DNA from: Ursus arctos
Lineage: Eukaryota > Chordata > Mammalia > Carnivora > Ursidae
Assembly (NCBI RefSeq): GCF_023065955.2
Contig: NW_026622808.1
Location: 70,947,975 to 71,011,974, forward strand
Length of the DNA stretch: 64,000 bases
Reading direction: 5' to 3'
The notes under the pieces were generated by a model. That model was not told the origin of the DNA. It saw only the letters and a program-made list of their open reading frames with translations, and ran no database searches. Below are positions 35,230 to 46,959 of the stretch, piece by piece. Position numbers and translations under genes: made by a program. Within the stretch, counting starts at the first letter, position 1, and every line of letters begins with the position of its first letter.

Positions 35230-35490
35230 TCGGCCAATAAACACGAAAAATATTCAACCTCCACTTGAAACCAAAGAAACAAAAATTCATACTAGGAGAC
35301 ATCAATTCGGCCTATCAGATCAACAAAGATTAAAAAAGCTGATAATCCCCAGTGCTGGCCACATGCACTGTCATACACTGTTGGTAGGAATGTGGAAACT
35401 GGTATTATCATTTTATGTAACAGTATGTGTCAAAATCTTTGAAATTTGAGTCTTAAAAAATAAGACACTGCAGGAGTAGATATACTTCTT
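35230..35490 (+). repeat. Old L1 ORF2 3' fragment
   Basis: It contains AATAAACACGAAAAATATTC, CATCAATTCGGCCTATCAGA, CAACAAAGATTAAAAAAGCT and ACTGTCATACACTGTTGGTA, the order seen near the end of ORF2 in the older L1M elements. No open frame remains. Confidence 0.7.
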
Positions 35491-36030
35491 CCTATTCCTT
35501 CTGGTAATACACCTAAAAACTCTGCACATTACACATACAAAACAAACATAAGAAAATCCTGAAAGAGGGAGAATGGTCTGGCTAGGGGCCCTGGGACCCA
35601 AAGAACGGCATGGCAAAGAGTTTCCTAATGTTTCTTTTTGCCTCATATATCCTGGACTCGGTGCTTAAGGAGATATCAATGGGAGCCCAAAAGCCCCCAG
35701 AAAAGCTTGCTTTTCCTAGCCCGAGGACCAGGCAAGACAGAGACTTTTAGATGATAAGAAGCCTATCCAGCATAACACCACAGAGAAAACTGCAGTCCCA
35801 CACCACACTGGGGAGCCTGGATTGCTACCCTCATCAAGATGCTACGAACTGTCCCTGCTGGGGTGGTGTCAGAGAAGACCAGGTGGAAAGGCAGATCCTT
35901 GACCCCCTCCCAGCAGTACTGGGGTCTCCCCTCCTGCACTCCTGTAGTGTTAGTAGAGACCACTTACGGAGCACCTAGACAGAGCAGTATCACAAAAGGC
36001 CTAATGGAAAGCCTGAACTTCCAGTTCCAG
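35491..36030. other. Unassigned, no gene seen
   Basis: No family recognised. Short overlapping open frames on both strands (75-77 codons) show no domain. It lies between two L1 fragments, so it may be old L1-flanking or unique DNA. Confidence 0.4.
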
Positions 36031-36400
36031 GAATGTACACAATGACACAGAACTGTACCTATACATTGTACCAATGTCAATTTCCCAGTTTTGAAATTGT
36101 ACTACCTTTATGCAATATGTAACCTTTAGGGGAAACTCCATGAAGAATACATGGGGCCTCTCTCTTCTATCTTTGCAACTTCCTGTGAACCTATAATTAT
36201 TTCTAAATAAAATGTAAAAACAAGAAAGCCACCACAAAGGAGCATGGGAAACTTTCTGGGGAGAACATGTTCTAGAACTTGACTGAGGTGATGGCTACAG
36301 ATCATCACATGTTGCATTTGACAAGGTGATCAACCTGAACACTTGGTGTGTGGACTCTACTGTATTTACATTTTACCTAGCTAAAATTATTTAAAATAAT
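36031..36400 (+). repeat. Two adjacent L1 3' UTR ends
   Basis: The first (about 36031-36225) reads CATTGTACCAATGTCAATTT, then ATCTTTGCAACTTCCTGTGA and CTATAATTATTTCTAAATAA, ending in AAATGTAAAA. The second (36236-36400) reads TGTTCTAGAACTTGACTGAG, then GTGATGGCTACAGATCATCA. They represent different L1 subfamilies placed end to end. Noncoding. Confidence 0.7.
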
Positions 36401-37067
36401 AAGCTGTTCAAATATCTAAATCATATCAATACCAATTACACAGAAAATAAAGTTCTTTTTCTAAATAAGAGTATACCAACTAATAAATGTAGAATAAATT
36501 ATAGAAATACAAAATGACCATTTTGTAACCACCAGCACATCGATTCAGACAAGAATCATCAATGGAAAGGAAAATAGCAGAGTAAGTAACTCCAACCTCT
36601 TATCTTCCCAAAGAAACACTGAAAAACAAGTAGAAACTATTACAACCAACTAAGTCAGAACTCTGAAAAGCAGCCAGAAGTTTACAACCAAGAGAATGCT
36701 GAATCAAGAAAAGGGCAATCTGAAAACAGTAGGACAGCTTTGTGACATTCTTACTTGTCCTATCCCTTCCATGGCTCAGTAGCAGCCCCTGTTGCCAATG
36801 TAGAACCTGGTATCCAGTTGCAGAGAGAGGAGATCTTAGCTGTAAATTACCGTGTATGATTGTTCTAACCTGTCTGGGGGCTGCCTGAAGGACTTACGCA
36901 AGGCATATCTCTCCTGTTTCACCTAACTCAGCACTCAGGCTAAAAAGGAGGCAAGTGCTTCTGGGGAAAATGATAACAGTTCAGACAGACAATAGACCCC
37001 CTGGGATGAAAAGCTGGGGGAGATTCTTTGAATCATTAGGACCTTTAAAAAAATCCATATACACAGC

Positions 37068-37170
37068 GGGTACCTGGCTGGTGTGGTCTGTGGAGTGTGT
37101 GACTCTTAATCTCAGGGTTGTAGGTGTGAGCCCCATGTTGGGTATAGAGATTACTTTAAAAAAAATAAAA
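37068..37170 (+). mobile_element. Older Can-SINE, short form
   Basis: GGGTACCTGGCTGGTGTGGT, TGACTCTTAATCTCAGGGTT, AGCCCCATGTTGGGTATAGA, then GATTACTTTAAAAAAAATAA. This is the Can-SINE form without the CT-rich block. Its target duplication, ATCCATATACACAG (37053-37066) and ATTCATTTATACAG (37405-37418), 11 of 14 identical, encloses the next SINE as well, so that one inserted into this element's A-rich tail. Confidence 0.85.
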
Positions 37171-37173
37171 TCA

Positions 37174-37393
37174 GGGCGCCTGGGTGGCTCAGTCAGTTAA
37201 GCGTCCAACTCTTGATTTTGGCTCAGGTCATGACATCATGGTCATGAGACTGAGCCCTGCAACAGACTTGGCATTCAGTGAGGCGTCTGCTTGAGAGTCT
37301 CTCTCTCCCTCTCCCTCTGCCCTTCCCCCCAACTGCTCTTGTACTCTCTCTCTCTCTAAAATAAATAAATCTTTAAAATAAATAAAATAAAAT
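37174..37393 (+). mobile_element. Can-SINE inserted in the tail of another
   Basis: GGGCGCCTGGGTGGCTCAGT, CAGTTAAGCGTCCAACTCTT, GCTCAGGTCATGACATCATG, a CT-rich block and an AATAAA-rich tail. It lies in the A tail of the short SINE at 37068. Its own duplication cannot be separated from the surrounding A-rich sequence. Confidence 0.9.
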
Positions 37394-38818
37394 ATTTTTT
37401 TAAAATTCATTTATACAGGAAAATTGAGAAAGCTACACATAGGCCAAGGGCAAGTCACATACTCAGAAAAGACTTGAGAAGGCCCCAACCTTTCACCTTG
37501 GGCTGATTTCTAGGCTCGAACTGTTGAAAGGGTGCCCAGCACAAGCCAATCTGCCAAGACTAGGAAAGTGTCTGGATTGTTGTTTTGCTTTTCTTTATTT
37601 TCTGGTGTGTTGTCATTGTTGGCATTAAAAGGGTTCCTCTCAAAATATTAGTTGACAGAAACTAAAGGAATAGAAATTTCAGTTACTATACACAACAAGG
37701 AGTATAACCTTCGCAAAAATAGTTTGGAAAAGTCATTAAACAGGTGGATTGCTATGGCCTTAAAAAATTTTTGTTTTAACTGCAAACAGTGAGAAAGGAA
37801 GAATCTGATTTCCAGAGTTATAACATTATACTCCAATGTCCAGTGTTCAACAACAACAACAAACCAAAAGGCATACAAGGAAACGGGAAAGTATAACCCA
37901 TTCAAAGGAACAAAATTAATTAATAGAAATGGGCCCCAAAAAAGGCCAGACATCAGACACGCTACATAAAAATCATTTAAACATGTTTAAAGAGCTAAAG
38001 GAAAACATGGACATATAACAAGGGAAATCAGAAAAATGATACATAAACAAAATGAGAATGCCAATAAAGAGAGAGAAACCATTAAAAAGAACCAACCAAA
38101 GGCTCTGCAGCTGAAGTAAAAATTCACTACAGGGTTTCAACAGCAGGTCTGTGCATGCAGAAGGAAGAATCAGCAAACATTAAGATACGACAATAGAAAG
38201 TATTGAGTCTGAGGAGCAGAAAGAAAAAAGGAGGAAGGAAAGAGAAACAGAGCCTTCAGGAGCTTGTGGGATACTAACATTTGCATTATAGGAGTTTCTG
38301 TGAGAGAAGAAAAAGGGAAAGGGCAGGAAGAAAACCAAAAAAAAAAAACAATGGCTAAAACTCACCAAATTTGATGCAAGACATAAATGTACAAATCCAA
38401 GAAGCTCTACAAACTTCAAGTAAGATGAATTTAAAAATACCCACACCCAGACACATTATAATCAAACTATTAAAGAAAGAGATCTTCAAACAGTGGAAGA
38501 GAAGGGACCTATTATAGAAAAGGGATCCTCAAAAAAGATTAACAGCTGATTTCTTCTCAGAAACCGTGGAAGCTAGGAGACGATGTGAAGACACATTTAA
38601 AGTATTGAAAGAAAAAAACTTTCAACCAAGAATTCCATACCCTGCGAAACTGTCCTTCAAAAATGAAGGAGACATTAAGACATGCCTAGACAAAATATGA
38701 ACCAGTTCATTATCACTAGACTTGTCCCACAAGAAATGTTACAGGGAGTCCTTCAGGTTGAAATGAAAAGACACCTAGAGAGTAACTTGAAGCTGGATTA
38801 AGAAATAAAGATCTCCAG

Positions 38819-39013
38819 GGGGCGCCTGGGTGGCACAGCGGTTAAGCGTCTGCCTTCAGCTCAGGGCGTTATCCTGGCGTTCTGGGATCGAGCCCCACAT
38901 CAGGCTCCTCCACTAGGAGCCTGCTTCTTCCTCTCCCACCTCCCCTGCTTGTGTTCCCTCTCTCGCTGGCTGTCTCTGTCAAATAAATAAATAAAATCTT
39001 AAAAAAAAAAAAA
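38819..39013 (+). mobile_element. Can-SINE, panda/bear-like subfamily
   Basis: Head GGGGGCGCCTGGGTGGCACA, then GCGGTTAAGCGTCTGCCTTC, GTTCTGGGATCGAGCCCCAC, a CT block, (AATA)n and a poly-A run of about 14. A perfect 18-bp duplication, AGAAATAAAGATCTCCAG, lies at 38801-38818 and 39014-39031. The long pure A tail and perfect duplication make it one of the youngest inserts; it may be polymorphic between individuals. Inserted in L1 copy C. Confidence 0.97.
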
Positions 39014-39235
39014 AGAAATAAAGATCTCCAGTAAAGGTAAATACACAGGCAACAAAAGTCAATATTATTGTATTTTTAATTTATAATTCCATTTTTTATT
39101 CCCTACACAACGTAAAAGACAAGTGCATAAAGAATAATTATAAGTTTGTTACTAGGCACACAATATATAAAAATATAATTTGGGAAAACTATAAAATAAA
39201 GAGGGGCACAAAGTTGTACAGGAACAGTGTTTTTA

Positions 39236-39472
39236 ACTTTTTTATTGCAATAAAACATATGTAACATAAACTTTACCACTTTACCAGTTTTAAGTGTACA
39301 GTTTCATTGGCATTAGCTACATTTAAAATACTGTATAACCATCACCCTATCCATTTCCAGAACTTTTTCATCGTCCCAAAGAAAAGTTCTGTATCAATTA
39401 AACAGTAACTCCTCCTCTTCCTGTCCCCCAGCTCTTGGTAACCCTCTAGTCTACTTTCTGTCTGATAAATTA
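39236..39472 (-). mobile_element. 5'-truncated old L1 3' end, antisense
   Basis: Read on the + strand it starts at its poly-A complement (CTTTTTTATTGCAATAAAAC) and runs CATAACATAAACTTTACCAC-like text, AAGTGTACAGTTTCATTGGC, ACCATCACCCTATCCATTTC and CTCTTGGTAACCCTCTAGTC. This is the reverse complement of an L1M 3' UTR. Flanks GGAACAGTGTTTTTA (39221-39235) and GGAGCAGAGTTTTTT (39473-39487) match at about 12 of 15. L1 copy C resumes immediately afterwards with TGCTACTGAAGTTAAGTTGG. Confidence 0.75.
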
Positions 39473-42034
39473 GGAGCAGAGTTTTTTTATGCTACTGAAG
39501 TTAAGTTGGTATCAATTCAATCACATTGTTATAAATTTAGGATGTTAAATGTAATCTCCATAGTAACCACAAAGAAAAAAATCTAAAGAATATACACAAA
39601 AAGAAATGAGAAGGGAATCAAATTGGTTCACTACATAAAAAATCAGTAAACACAAAAGAAGGCATTAATGGAAAAAAATGGGGGTCAAAAACAACTATCA
39701 AGCATATGAGACAAACAACAAAATGGCAGGATTAGGTTCTTCCTTCTCAGTAATTACTCTAAATTTAAACGTACACTCCAATCAAAAGGCTGAGACTGGC
39801 AAAAGAGACAAAAACCATGATCCAACTATATGCTGTCTACAAGAGAACTACTTTAAATCCAACACACATAGGTGGAAACTGAAAGAATGAGAAATGATAC
39901 TACATGCAAAAAAGCTAGATGGCTATAATAATGTCAGGAATAAACAGACTTTAAGTCAAAAATAGTCACAAGAAACAAATAAGGACATATTGATAAAAGG
40001 GTCAGTTCATCAAGAAGAAAGAGCAATTATAAACATATATACACCAAGCAGGGCCCCAAAGTATATGAAGCAAACATAGACAGAATAAAAGAGAGAAATA
40101 CACCATTCTACAATAATGGTCAGAGATTTCAATGCCTCACTTTCAATAATGAATAAAACATTCAGACAGCAGGTCAATAAGAAAACAGAGTGCTTGAACA
40201 ACACTATAAACCAATTAGACCTAACAGACATACATAGAACACTCCACCATAGACCATATGTTAGGGCCACAGAACAAGTCTCAACAAATTCAAAAAGACT
40301 GAAACCAGAAAAAGTATCTTCTTTAACTACAATGGAATGAAGCCAGCAATCAATAAGAAAAGGAAAACTTAAAAATGTACAAATATGTGGAAAATAAACA
40401 ATATACTCAACCTATGGGTCAAAGAAGAAAACAGAAGGGAAACTACAAAATGCCTCGATATGGATGAAAATGAAAACAACACAGCAAAATGTACAGAATG
40501 TAGTAAAGGTGGCACTTCAAGCGAAATCTATAACATAACTGCTTACATTAAAAAAAGAAGAACTATCTCCAATCAATAACCTAAGTTTATACCTTGAGGA
40601 ATTAGAAATAGAAGAGCAAACTAAAGCCCAAAACTAGCAGAAGGAAGGAGACAGTAAAGATTAGAAGTGGAAGTAAACAAAATAGAAAAGAGAAAAATCA
40701 TAGATCATGAGTTAAACCAAAAGTTGGTTCTTTGAAAAGATTTTAAAAATTGACAAACATTTAGACAGACTAACAAAGGGGAAAAAAATAGATACAAATA
40801 ACTAATGAGAAATAAAACTGGGGGCTAACTCTACAAAAATAAAAAGGATCATAAGAAAGTATTATAAACAGCTATATGCCAACAAATTGGATAATCTGGA
40901 AGAAATGTACACAATTCTAGAAACACACAGATTGCTTAAGCTGACTCGAGAATAAACAGAAAATCTCAAAAGAATTGTCATAAGTAAAGAGATTGAATCA
41001 GTAATCAAAAACCTCCCAACAAAGAAAAATCCAGGACCAGACAGCATCTCTGGTAAATTCAACCAAACATTTAAAGAGGATTTAATACCAATCCTTTTCA
41101 AACTCTTTCAAAAATTGTATAGGAAGGAACACTTCTTAACTCATTCCATCAGACCAGCATAATGACATCAACAAGAAAAAAGTCAGATAATGACATCACA
41201 AGAAAAAAAAATATAGGCCACTATCTCTTATGAATAATAGCAAACCAAACCAATAGCATAGTATAAGGATTATAATACCATGACCTATCGGATTTATACC
41301 AGGAACACAAGCCCGATTCAACATGAAAAAAATCAATCAATATAATACATCACAGCAACAGAATGAAGGGGGAAAAAACACAATCATCTCAATTAACGCA
41401 GAAAAGGCAGGCATCTGACAAAATCCAATACCTTTCAATAATAGAAACTCTCAGAAAAATAAAAATAAAAGGAGACTTTCTCACCATGATAAAGGCCGTA
41501 TGTAAAAAAACCCACAGCTAACATTATGGCCAATCAGTGAAAAATTGAAAGCTTTCCTCATAAGATCAGGATCAAAATAAGAGTGCCCACTTTTACCACT
41601 GCTATTCAAAACTGGAACCGGGCGTTCTGGCCAGGACAACTAGGTAAGTAACAGAAATAGGAGGAATCCAGATTGGAAAGGAAGAAAACTATCTGTTTGC
41701 AGATGACCTGACCATTTATATAGAAAATCCCAAAGAATCTAGAGAAAAGCTATTAGAACTAATAATTAAGCTCAGCAAAGTTGCAGGGCACAGCATCAAC
41801 ACTCCAACATGAGTTGAATTTTATATACCAGCAATGAGCATCCAAAAGAAAATTAAGAAAGCAATTTCATTTACAATAGCATCTTAAAGAATAAAATACC
41901 TAGGAATAAATTTAGGAAAGATAGGAAGGACCTGCACATTGAAAACTAGGAAACATTGCTGAAAGAAATTAACAAGACCTCAATAAATGGAAAAACATCT
42001 CATGTTCATGGATTGGAAGAATACTGTTATCAGT

Positions 42035-42447
42035 ACTAACAGCACTGAGTTTAATAGTGTCCTTCTAAAATTCACATCCACCAAAATTTCAGAATACGGG
42101 CTTACTGGGAAATAGGGCCTTTGCAGATGTAATCAGTTAAGATGCAGTCATCCTGGATAAGGGTGGGTCCTAATCCAATATGACTGGTATCCTTACAAGA
42201 AGAGAAATATGGAGGTAGAGACAGAGACACAGAGGGAAGAATGCCATGTGAATACAGAGGCAGAGGTTGAAGTTATGTAGCTGCAAGCCGAGGAGCACCA
42301 GGGATTTCCATCAGACACCAGAAAGCAAGAGAAAGGCACAGAACAGCTTCTTCCCTAGAGCCTGGCCCTGACATACCTTGATTTCTGTTTTTTTAAGCCA
42401 TCCCAGTTTGTGGTATTTTGTTTATGGCAGCCTTAGGAAACTAATAA
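42035..42447 (+). repeat. MLT1-type MaLR solo LTR
   Basis: AGGGCCTTTGCAGATGTAAT, CAGTTAAGATGCAGTCATCC, TAATCCAATATGACTGGTAT, GTATCCTTACAAGAAGAGAA, AGCTGCAAGCCGAGGAGC and CCATCCCAGTTTGTGGTATT, then GCAGCCTTAGGAAACTAATA. The first about 30 bp are diverged. Copy C ORF2 stops at GGATTGGAAGAATA and resumes at CTCAAAGCAATCCACAGATT, so the LTR is younger than copy C. Confidence 0.88.
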
Positions 42448-43340
42448 ACCACTCAAAGCAATCCACAGATTCAATACAACCCTATTAAAATTCCAAAATC
42501 TTTTTTTCCTGCTAATGGAAAAACCAATCCTCAAATTCATATGGAATTGCAGAGGGTGAGGCAAACAGCCAAAACAACCCTGCAAAAGAAGAACAAAGTT
42601 GGAAGACTCACATTTCGTGATTTCAAAACCTACTGCTAAGCTACAGTCATCAAAACAGTGTGGTACTGGCATAAGGATAGATGTAGACCGAAGGAATAGA
42701 ACTGAGAGCCCAGAAATAAACCCACACATGTATGACCAACTGATTTTGGACAAAGAAACTCAGACCATTCAATGAGGAAGGAATAGTCCCTTCAACAGAT
42801 GGCGCTGTTATAGCTGGATGTCCACACGCAAAAGGATGAAGCTAAATCCTACCTACACCACATAAAAAAATCAACTCAAAATTAATCAAGGGTCTAAGTA
42901 TAAGAGCTAAAACCATAAAATTCTTCAAAGAAAACACAGAAGTAAATCTTCATGACCTTCGAATTGGTTATTACACTAAACGCATACACAACAAAAGAAA
43001 AAATAGGTAAGCTGGACTTCTTTGAAATGAAAAACTTCTTGCATCAAACGACAGTATCAAGGAAGGGAACAGATGACCTACAGAATGGAAGAAAACATCT
43101 GCAAATCATATATCGGATAAGGAACTTGTGTGCAGAATATATGTCCTACAAGCCGGTATTAAAAAGACAAATAACCCAATGGAAAAATGGGCAAAGAATC
43201 TAAAATCTAAAAATCCAAAGAAAACAATATATAAGGACCCAAGAAGTACATGAAGAGATATGCAACATCACTAGTTATTAGAAAAATGCAAATCAAAACC
43301 CCAATGAGATACCACTTCATTACTACTAGTCTGGCTATAA

Positions 43341-43386
43341 GAAAGAAGGAAGGAAGGAAGGAAGGAAGGAAGGAAGGAAGGAAGGA

Positions 43387-43462
<76 letters not shown>

Positions 43463-43463
43463 A
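43341..43463 (+). repeat. (GGAA)10(GAAA)19 microsatellite
   Basis: About 123 bp of uninterrupted purines: ten GGAA units at 43348-43387, then about nineteen GAAA units up to 43463. It sits inside L1 copy C ORF2 3' text (CTGGCTATAA before, ATTGTGGCGAGGAAGTGGAG after), at the A-rich spot where L1 has 'ataaaaaag'. Polypurine mirror repeats can form triplex DNA, and GGAA arrays can bind ETS factors; both are family knowledge, not shown here. The length is probably polymorphic. Confidence 0.95.
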
Positions 43464-44439
43464 TTGTGGCGAGGAAGTGGAGAAACTGGAATACTCAGAC
43501 ACTTCTGGGAAGAGCAGAAAATGGTGCAGCCACTTGGAAAACAGTATAGCAGTTCCTCAAAATACTAAAAACAGAATTTCCATGTGATCCAGCAATTCCA
43601 CTTCTGGGTACACATCCAAAAGAACTGAAAGCAGGAGCTAAACACGTATTTGCACACCCATGTTCACAGCACTGTTCACTACAGCCAAAAGAGAGAAGGA
43701 ACTCAGATGTCCACCGACAGACGCATGGATGTACAAAAGGTGGTCTAGACATACAATGGGATATCTCACCTTAAAAAAAAATAAGGAAATTCTGAAACAT
43801 GCCGCAACGTGGCTGAACCTGGAAGACATCACGCTAAGTAAAATAAGTCAGTCATGGGAAGACAAGTACTATATAATTCCACATATACGCGGTCCCCAGA
43901 GTAGCCAAATTCACGGAGACAGAAAGTAGAACAGTAGTTAGTGCTTAGTGGGTGTAGAGTTTCTGTTTGGAATGACACAAATACATAGTGGTGATGGTTG
44001 CACAACATTGTGAATAACCTTAATGCCACTGAACTATACACTTAAAAATGGTTAAAATGGCCAATTTTATGCTATACATATTTTACCTCAATAAAACAAT
44101 GATGAAAAACCATAAAGACTGTTATGAATGGAATGACTAGAAAATTACTGGGTGAGAGACTGTGTGGAAACAGGATACTCCACACCATCTGAAAGCATTA
44201 CCCTGCACAGTACTTATTAATTTTAAAGCGGAAAAGGTATTTTAAAACAGAGAACCCTGGTATACCAAGTAAACAAATTTAACGTTACCAATGAGACAAG
44301 GTGACATCCTGTGCTCTGGATATGAAACACTGAGAAGAACACAAGCACTTATATACTCATCTTGACCAAAACATTTAACGGGAGTCCCATCATGAGGGAA
44401 ATGATGAGATATATACAAGCTGAGGGACATTTTACAAAA

Positions 44440-44700
44440 CCACTGGCTTGGACCCCTTGACAATGTTATGTCATAAAAGACTATACAGTGCCTGGACGAC
44501 TGTTCCATGAGGACACTGGAGAAATGCATAATCCTTGATTGAGACCTGGATTTTTCAAAGACAGCGATCAAGGACATAATTGAGCCATCCAGGAAAACTG
44601 CATAGGGTCCATACATATATTGGACATAGACTCTGAATGTTGTACGGTAGTTAGGGAGGAAATGTTCTCACTCTTAGGAGATGAGACACGTGCTAAAGTG
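44440..44700 (+). repeat. L1M 3' UTR fragment
   Basis: AATGTTATGTCATAAAAGAC, ACTGTTCCATGAGGACACTG, AGGACATAATTGAGCCATCC, GAAAACTGCATAGGGTCCAT and TTCTCACTCTTAGGAGATGA follow the 3' UTR order of L1MA/MB-type elements. It starts some 350 bp after copy C ends, so it is probably separate. Confidence 0.65.
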
Positions 44701-46959
44701 CAGGGATGAGACAACAACACCTGTGGGTAACTCAAGCGACCTGCTGGCGGCAACGCTGGCCGAGTGAGCCCCCAAGAACCCTCTGGTTTGGCAGGCAGGA
44801 AAAATCACCATGGAAGAGTAATAAGGCTGACCACCAGCTCACGAAAATTCCACAAATGAGCAGGCAGTTAGAGATCAGAGCCCCTAGTAGAAGCAGGTTG
44901 AGAGAAGGAGACAGGGATGCTGGAAGGCCAGCAGGGCTGCCCTGCAGAGGTCAGGAAGGTCTAGCCATGCAGGGGAGCTGTGAGAAGGAAAGAGCAAAGA
45001 ATGCACACTTACTCCCACAGAGCGCGTAGAAAGACGCTGGATCCAAGAGCACAAAAGTGAAGACTGACTCAAGAGAGGTGCTCACTACTTATCCTTTACC
45101 AGCAATCAGTCAAAAGGAGCTTAACTGACAACATAAGCATGCAGGTTAGACAGATGGAAGGACTTTCTAGAAGAACGCATTCAGTCACCTAATAGAGGGG
45201 AAGGTTTAGGGGGCAGTTTCAAAGCAGTCCTTCCTACATGACACCTGCGAGAGGACAGTCTTGCGGGCCCCCTTCATCCTCCTCCCACACTTCAAGGACC
45301 ACACATCCCTCCTTGCTCAAACACAAACTTGAGCAGTGGCTTGGGAATTAAAGCCAGGTGTTAAAAATGAGTCAGCAATGAACTGGCTTAATAGAGACAC
45401 AAAACCCACATTTCAAGTTAAAAGAAAAAAAGTCAACCGCTTAGAGCAATTCCACATCCATCCCATGAGATCCCTTTAACAGAGACCTCCATTCTCCCAA
45501 GTCATTTCCTCATAAGAAGCAAGCAATCACCCTCTACTGTGCCTACTTTCAGACTGAATGGATGGTCAACAAGACACAGTGTAACATGCTCTGATTTGCT
45601 CTGAGAAATGAGATGTAGTTCAACACCACTGTGATTTGTAATGCCATTTACATAATTAAACATACAGACAAGTGGCACGAGGAGGTGGATATGGTTAATG
45701 GAGTTACAGAAGAGCTAAAAATAGCAGACAGCTACAGGCTGGAGGGGACACTGGGGGCGGCACCTGCTGATGGGCACTGATGGCCATGGAAAGATTGTCA
45801 ATTTGCTAAGGGTGTCTTTTCTATTTAGCTGGGGCCTTTTAATCAAGATTTTAAAGCTCCCCACGGACACAGAGCAGCTGGTGGTGGCCTGTTTTACAGA
45901 TGACAAACTTAAGGTTATCAAAGGGGCCACGGAGGCTTGCGGAATTCCAGCTCAAAACCTTACTGGCAACCTGCATTCCCTCAAAAGACCACAGAGTAGG
46001 TTTATCCAAACCAGAGTTTGGAACCCCGTGGGCCTTTGGACTCTCTTTAGCCTTCAGATCTGTTTTGTTTATACCATATGGTTTCTTCTCTCTCCTCTAG
46101 CTCCTTCCTCCTCTTTTTAAAAGTCTGAATAGTTGCTGGCATTTTAAAATTACCATAAAGTCCCACATCTCCAGCTGAGTACCCTTGGGCCCACACAAGC
46201 AGCCAGCAGCAGGCTGCCCATGGAAGGGCCGTGTGAGCCCCATGGTACCCTAGTCCTCACCATTCCCTGTTGTGTTCCATTGTCAATTCTCGCTTACTTC
46301 TGGGGCCATGGAAGGCATTTACCCGTGTAACTTTTGATCTAAACCTTTCTTAAAACTGGCTCAAGTTTCTAGCCTGTTCCATTCGTGGTGTTTATCCCAA
46401 GATATTTCTGTGCTGTGAGAGAGCAGCATTTCCTATTCGATCTCTAAGAAATACCTCCTGGTTTGAGTTTGGTGAAGGACCGTGTGTTCACTCTCTCCAC
46501 TTTCCCAGTGATCTGTACACATCATAAACAATGCAGCCCTGGCCTTCCAAGGTGCAGAAGCCTTTCATGTTTGAGACTGTCCTTTCAGAGAAATACATTC
46601 TACTTCTTTTTTATCCTCTGCCTACTACCACCTCATCCCTGCTTCACTAATTTTAAAGATTTTCCCTGGACCTTCTCCAGATAGGTTACATCTTTTTGTC
46701 TTGAGGCAATGTTCCCAAGCACAACCTAGTTTTATGAAAGAAAACATAAATATGTGTTTGATTTTTTAAAGATTTTTTTCCATGTGGAAACACACAGGAA
46801 GAGGCAGAAATGTCTAATACCACATCTACAGGTGCTCCAGGATACAAACCAAACCAACACATGTAACATGATTCTTGCCTTCATTAACAAGATACACGCA
46901 CATTCCAGATGAAGACTAAACCAAGAAGTTAGGATTTGTGGAGGACCAGGGAGGGACAC
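44701..46959. other. Unassigned, possible conserved noncoding blocks
   Basis: The first 2.2 kb of the more GC-rich part of the window. No gene or clear repeat. The segment 45590-45700 (GTGATTTGTAATGCCATTTA, then CATAATTAAACATA) and 45800-45860 read like conserved regulatory DNA, but this needs alignment. Open frames of up to 116 codons at 45770-46120 are not protein-like. Confidence 0.4.

Larger units (their letters stand above)
36540..44095 (+). repeat. Old L1 LINE (copy C), near full span, interrupted
   Basis: Ordered parts of one + strand L1: 5' UTR text (36560-37066, 37419-38100), an ORF1-side region with TCAACCAAGAATTCCATACC and AAACTGTCCTTCAAAAATGA at 38610-38670, ORF2 from about 39488, and a 3' UTR ending with ATACATATTTTACCTCAATA at about 44090. 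The RT core LFADDL is encoded at 41693-41710, unlike copy A where Ala is Val. Insertions are three Can-SINEs, an antisense L1 end, an MLT1 LTR and a microsatellite. Many stops and frameshifts; inactive. Confidence 0.8.

Noticed and set aside
37174..37250. tRNA-like A and B boxes in the Can-SINE heads
   Set aside because: These belong to the SINE's internal pol III promoter, not to real tRNA genes; no cloverleaf or functional acceptor is present.
41693..41710. Intact-looking LFADDL reverse-transcriptase motif in L1 copy C
   Set aside because: Only the local motif survives; stops and frameshifts fill the rest of ORF2, and several insertions interrupt the element, so it is not an active L1.
43250..43549. 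99-codon frame with a (KERKKERK) repeat
   Set aside because: It is simply the translation of the GGAA/GAAA microsatellite plus L1 flanks, not a coiled-coil gene.
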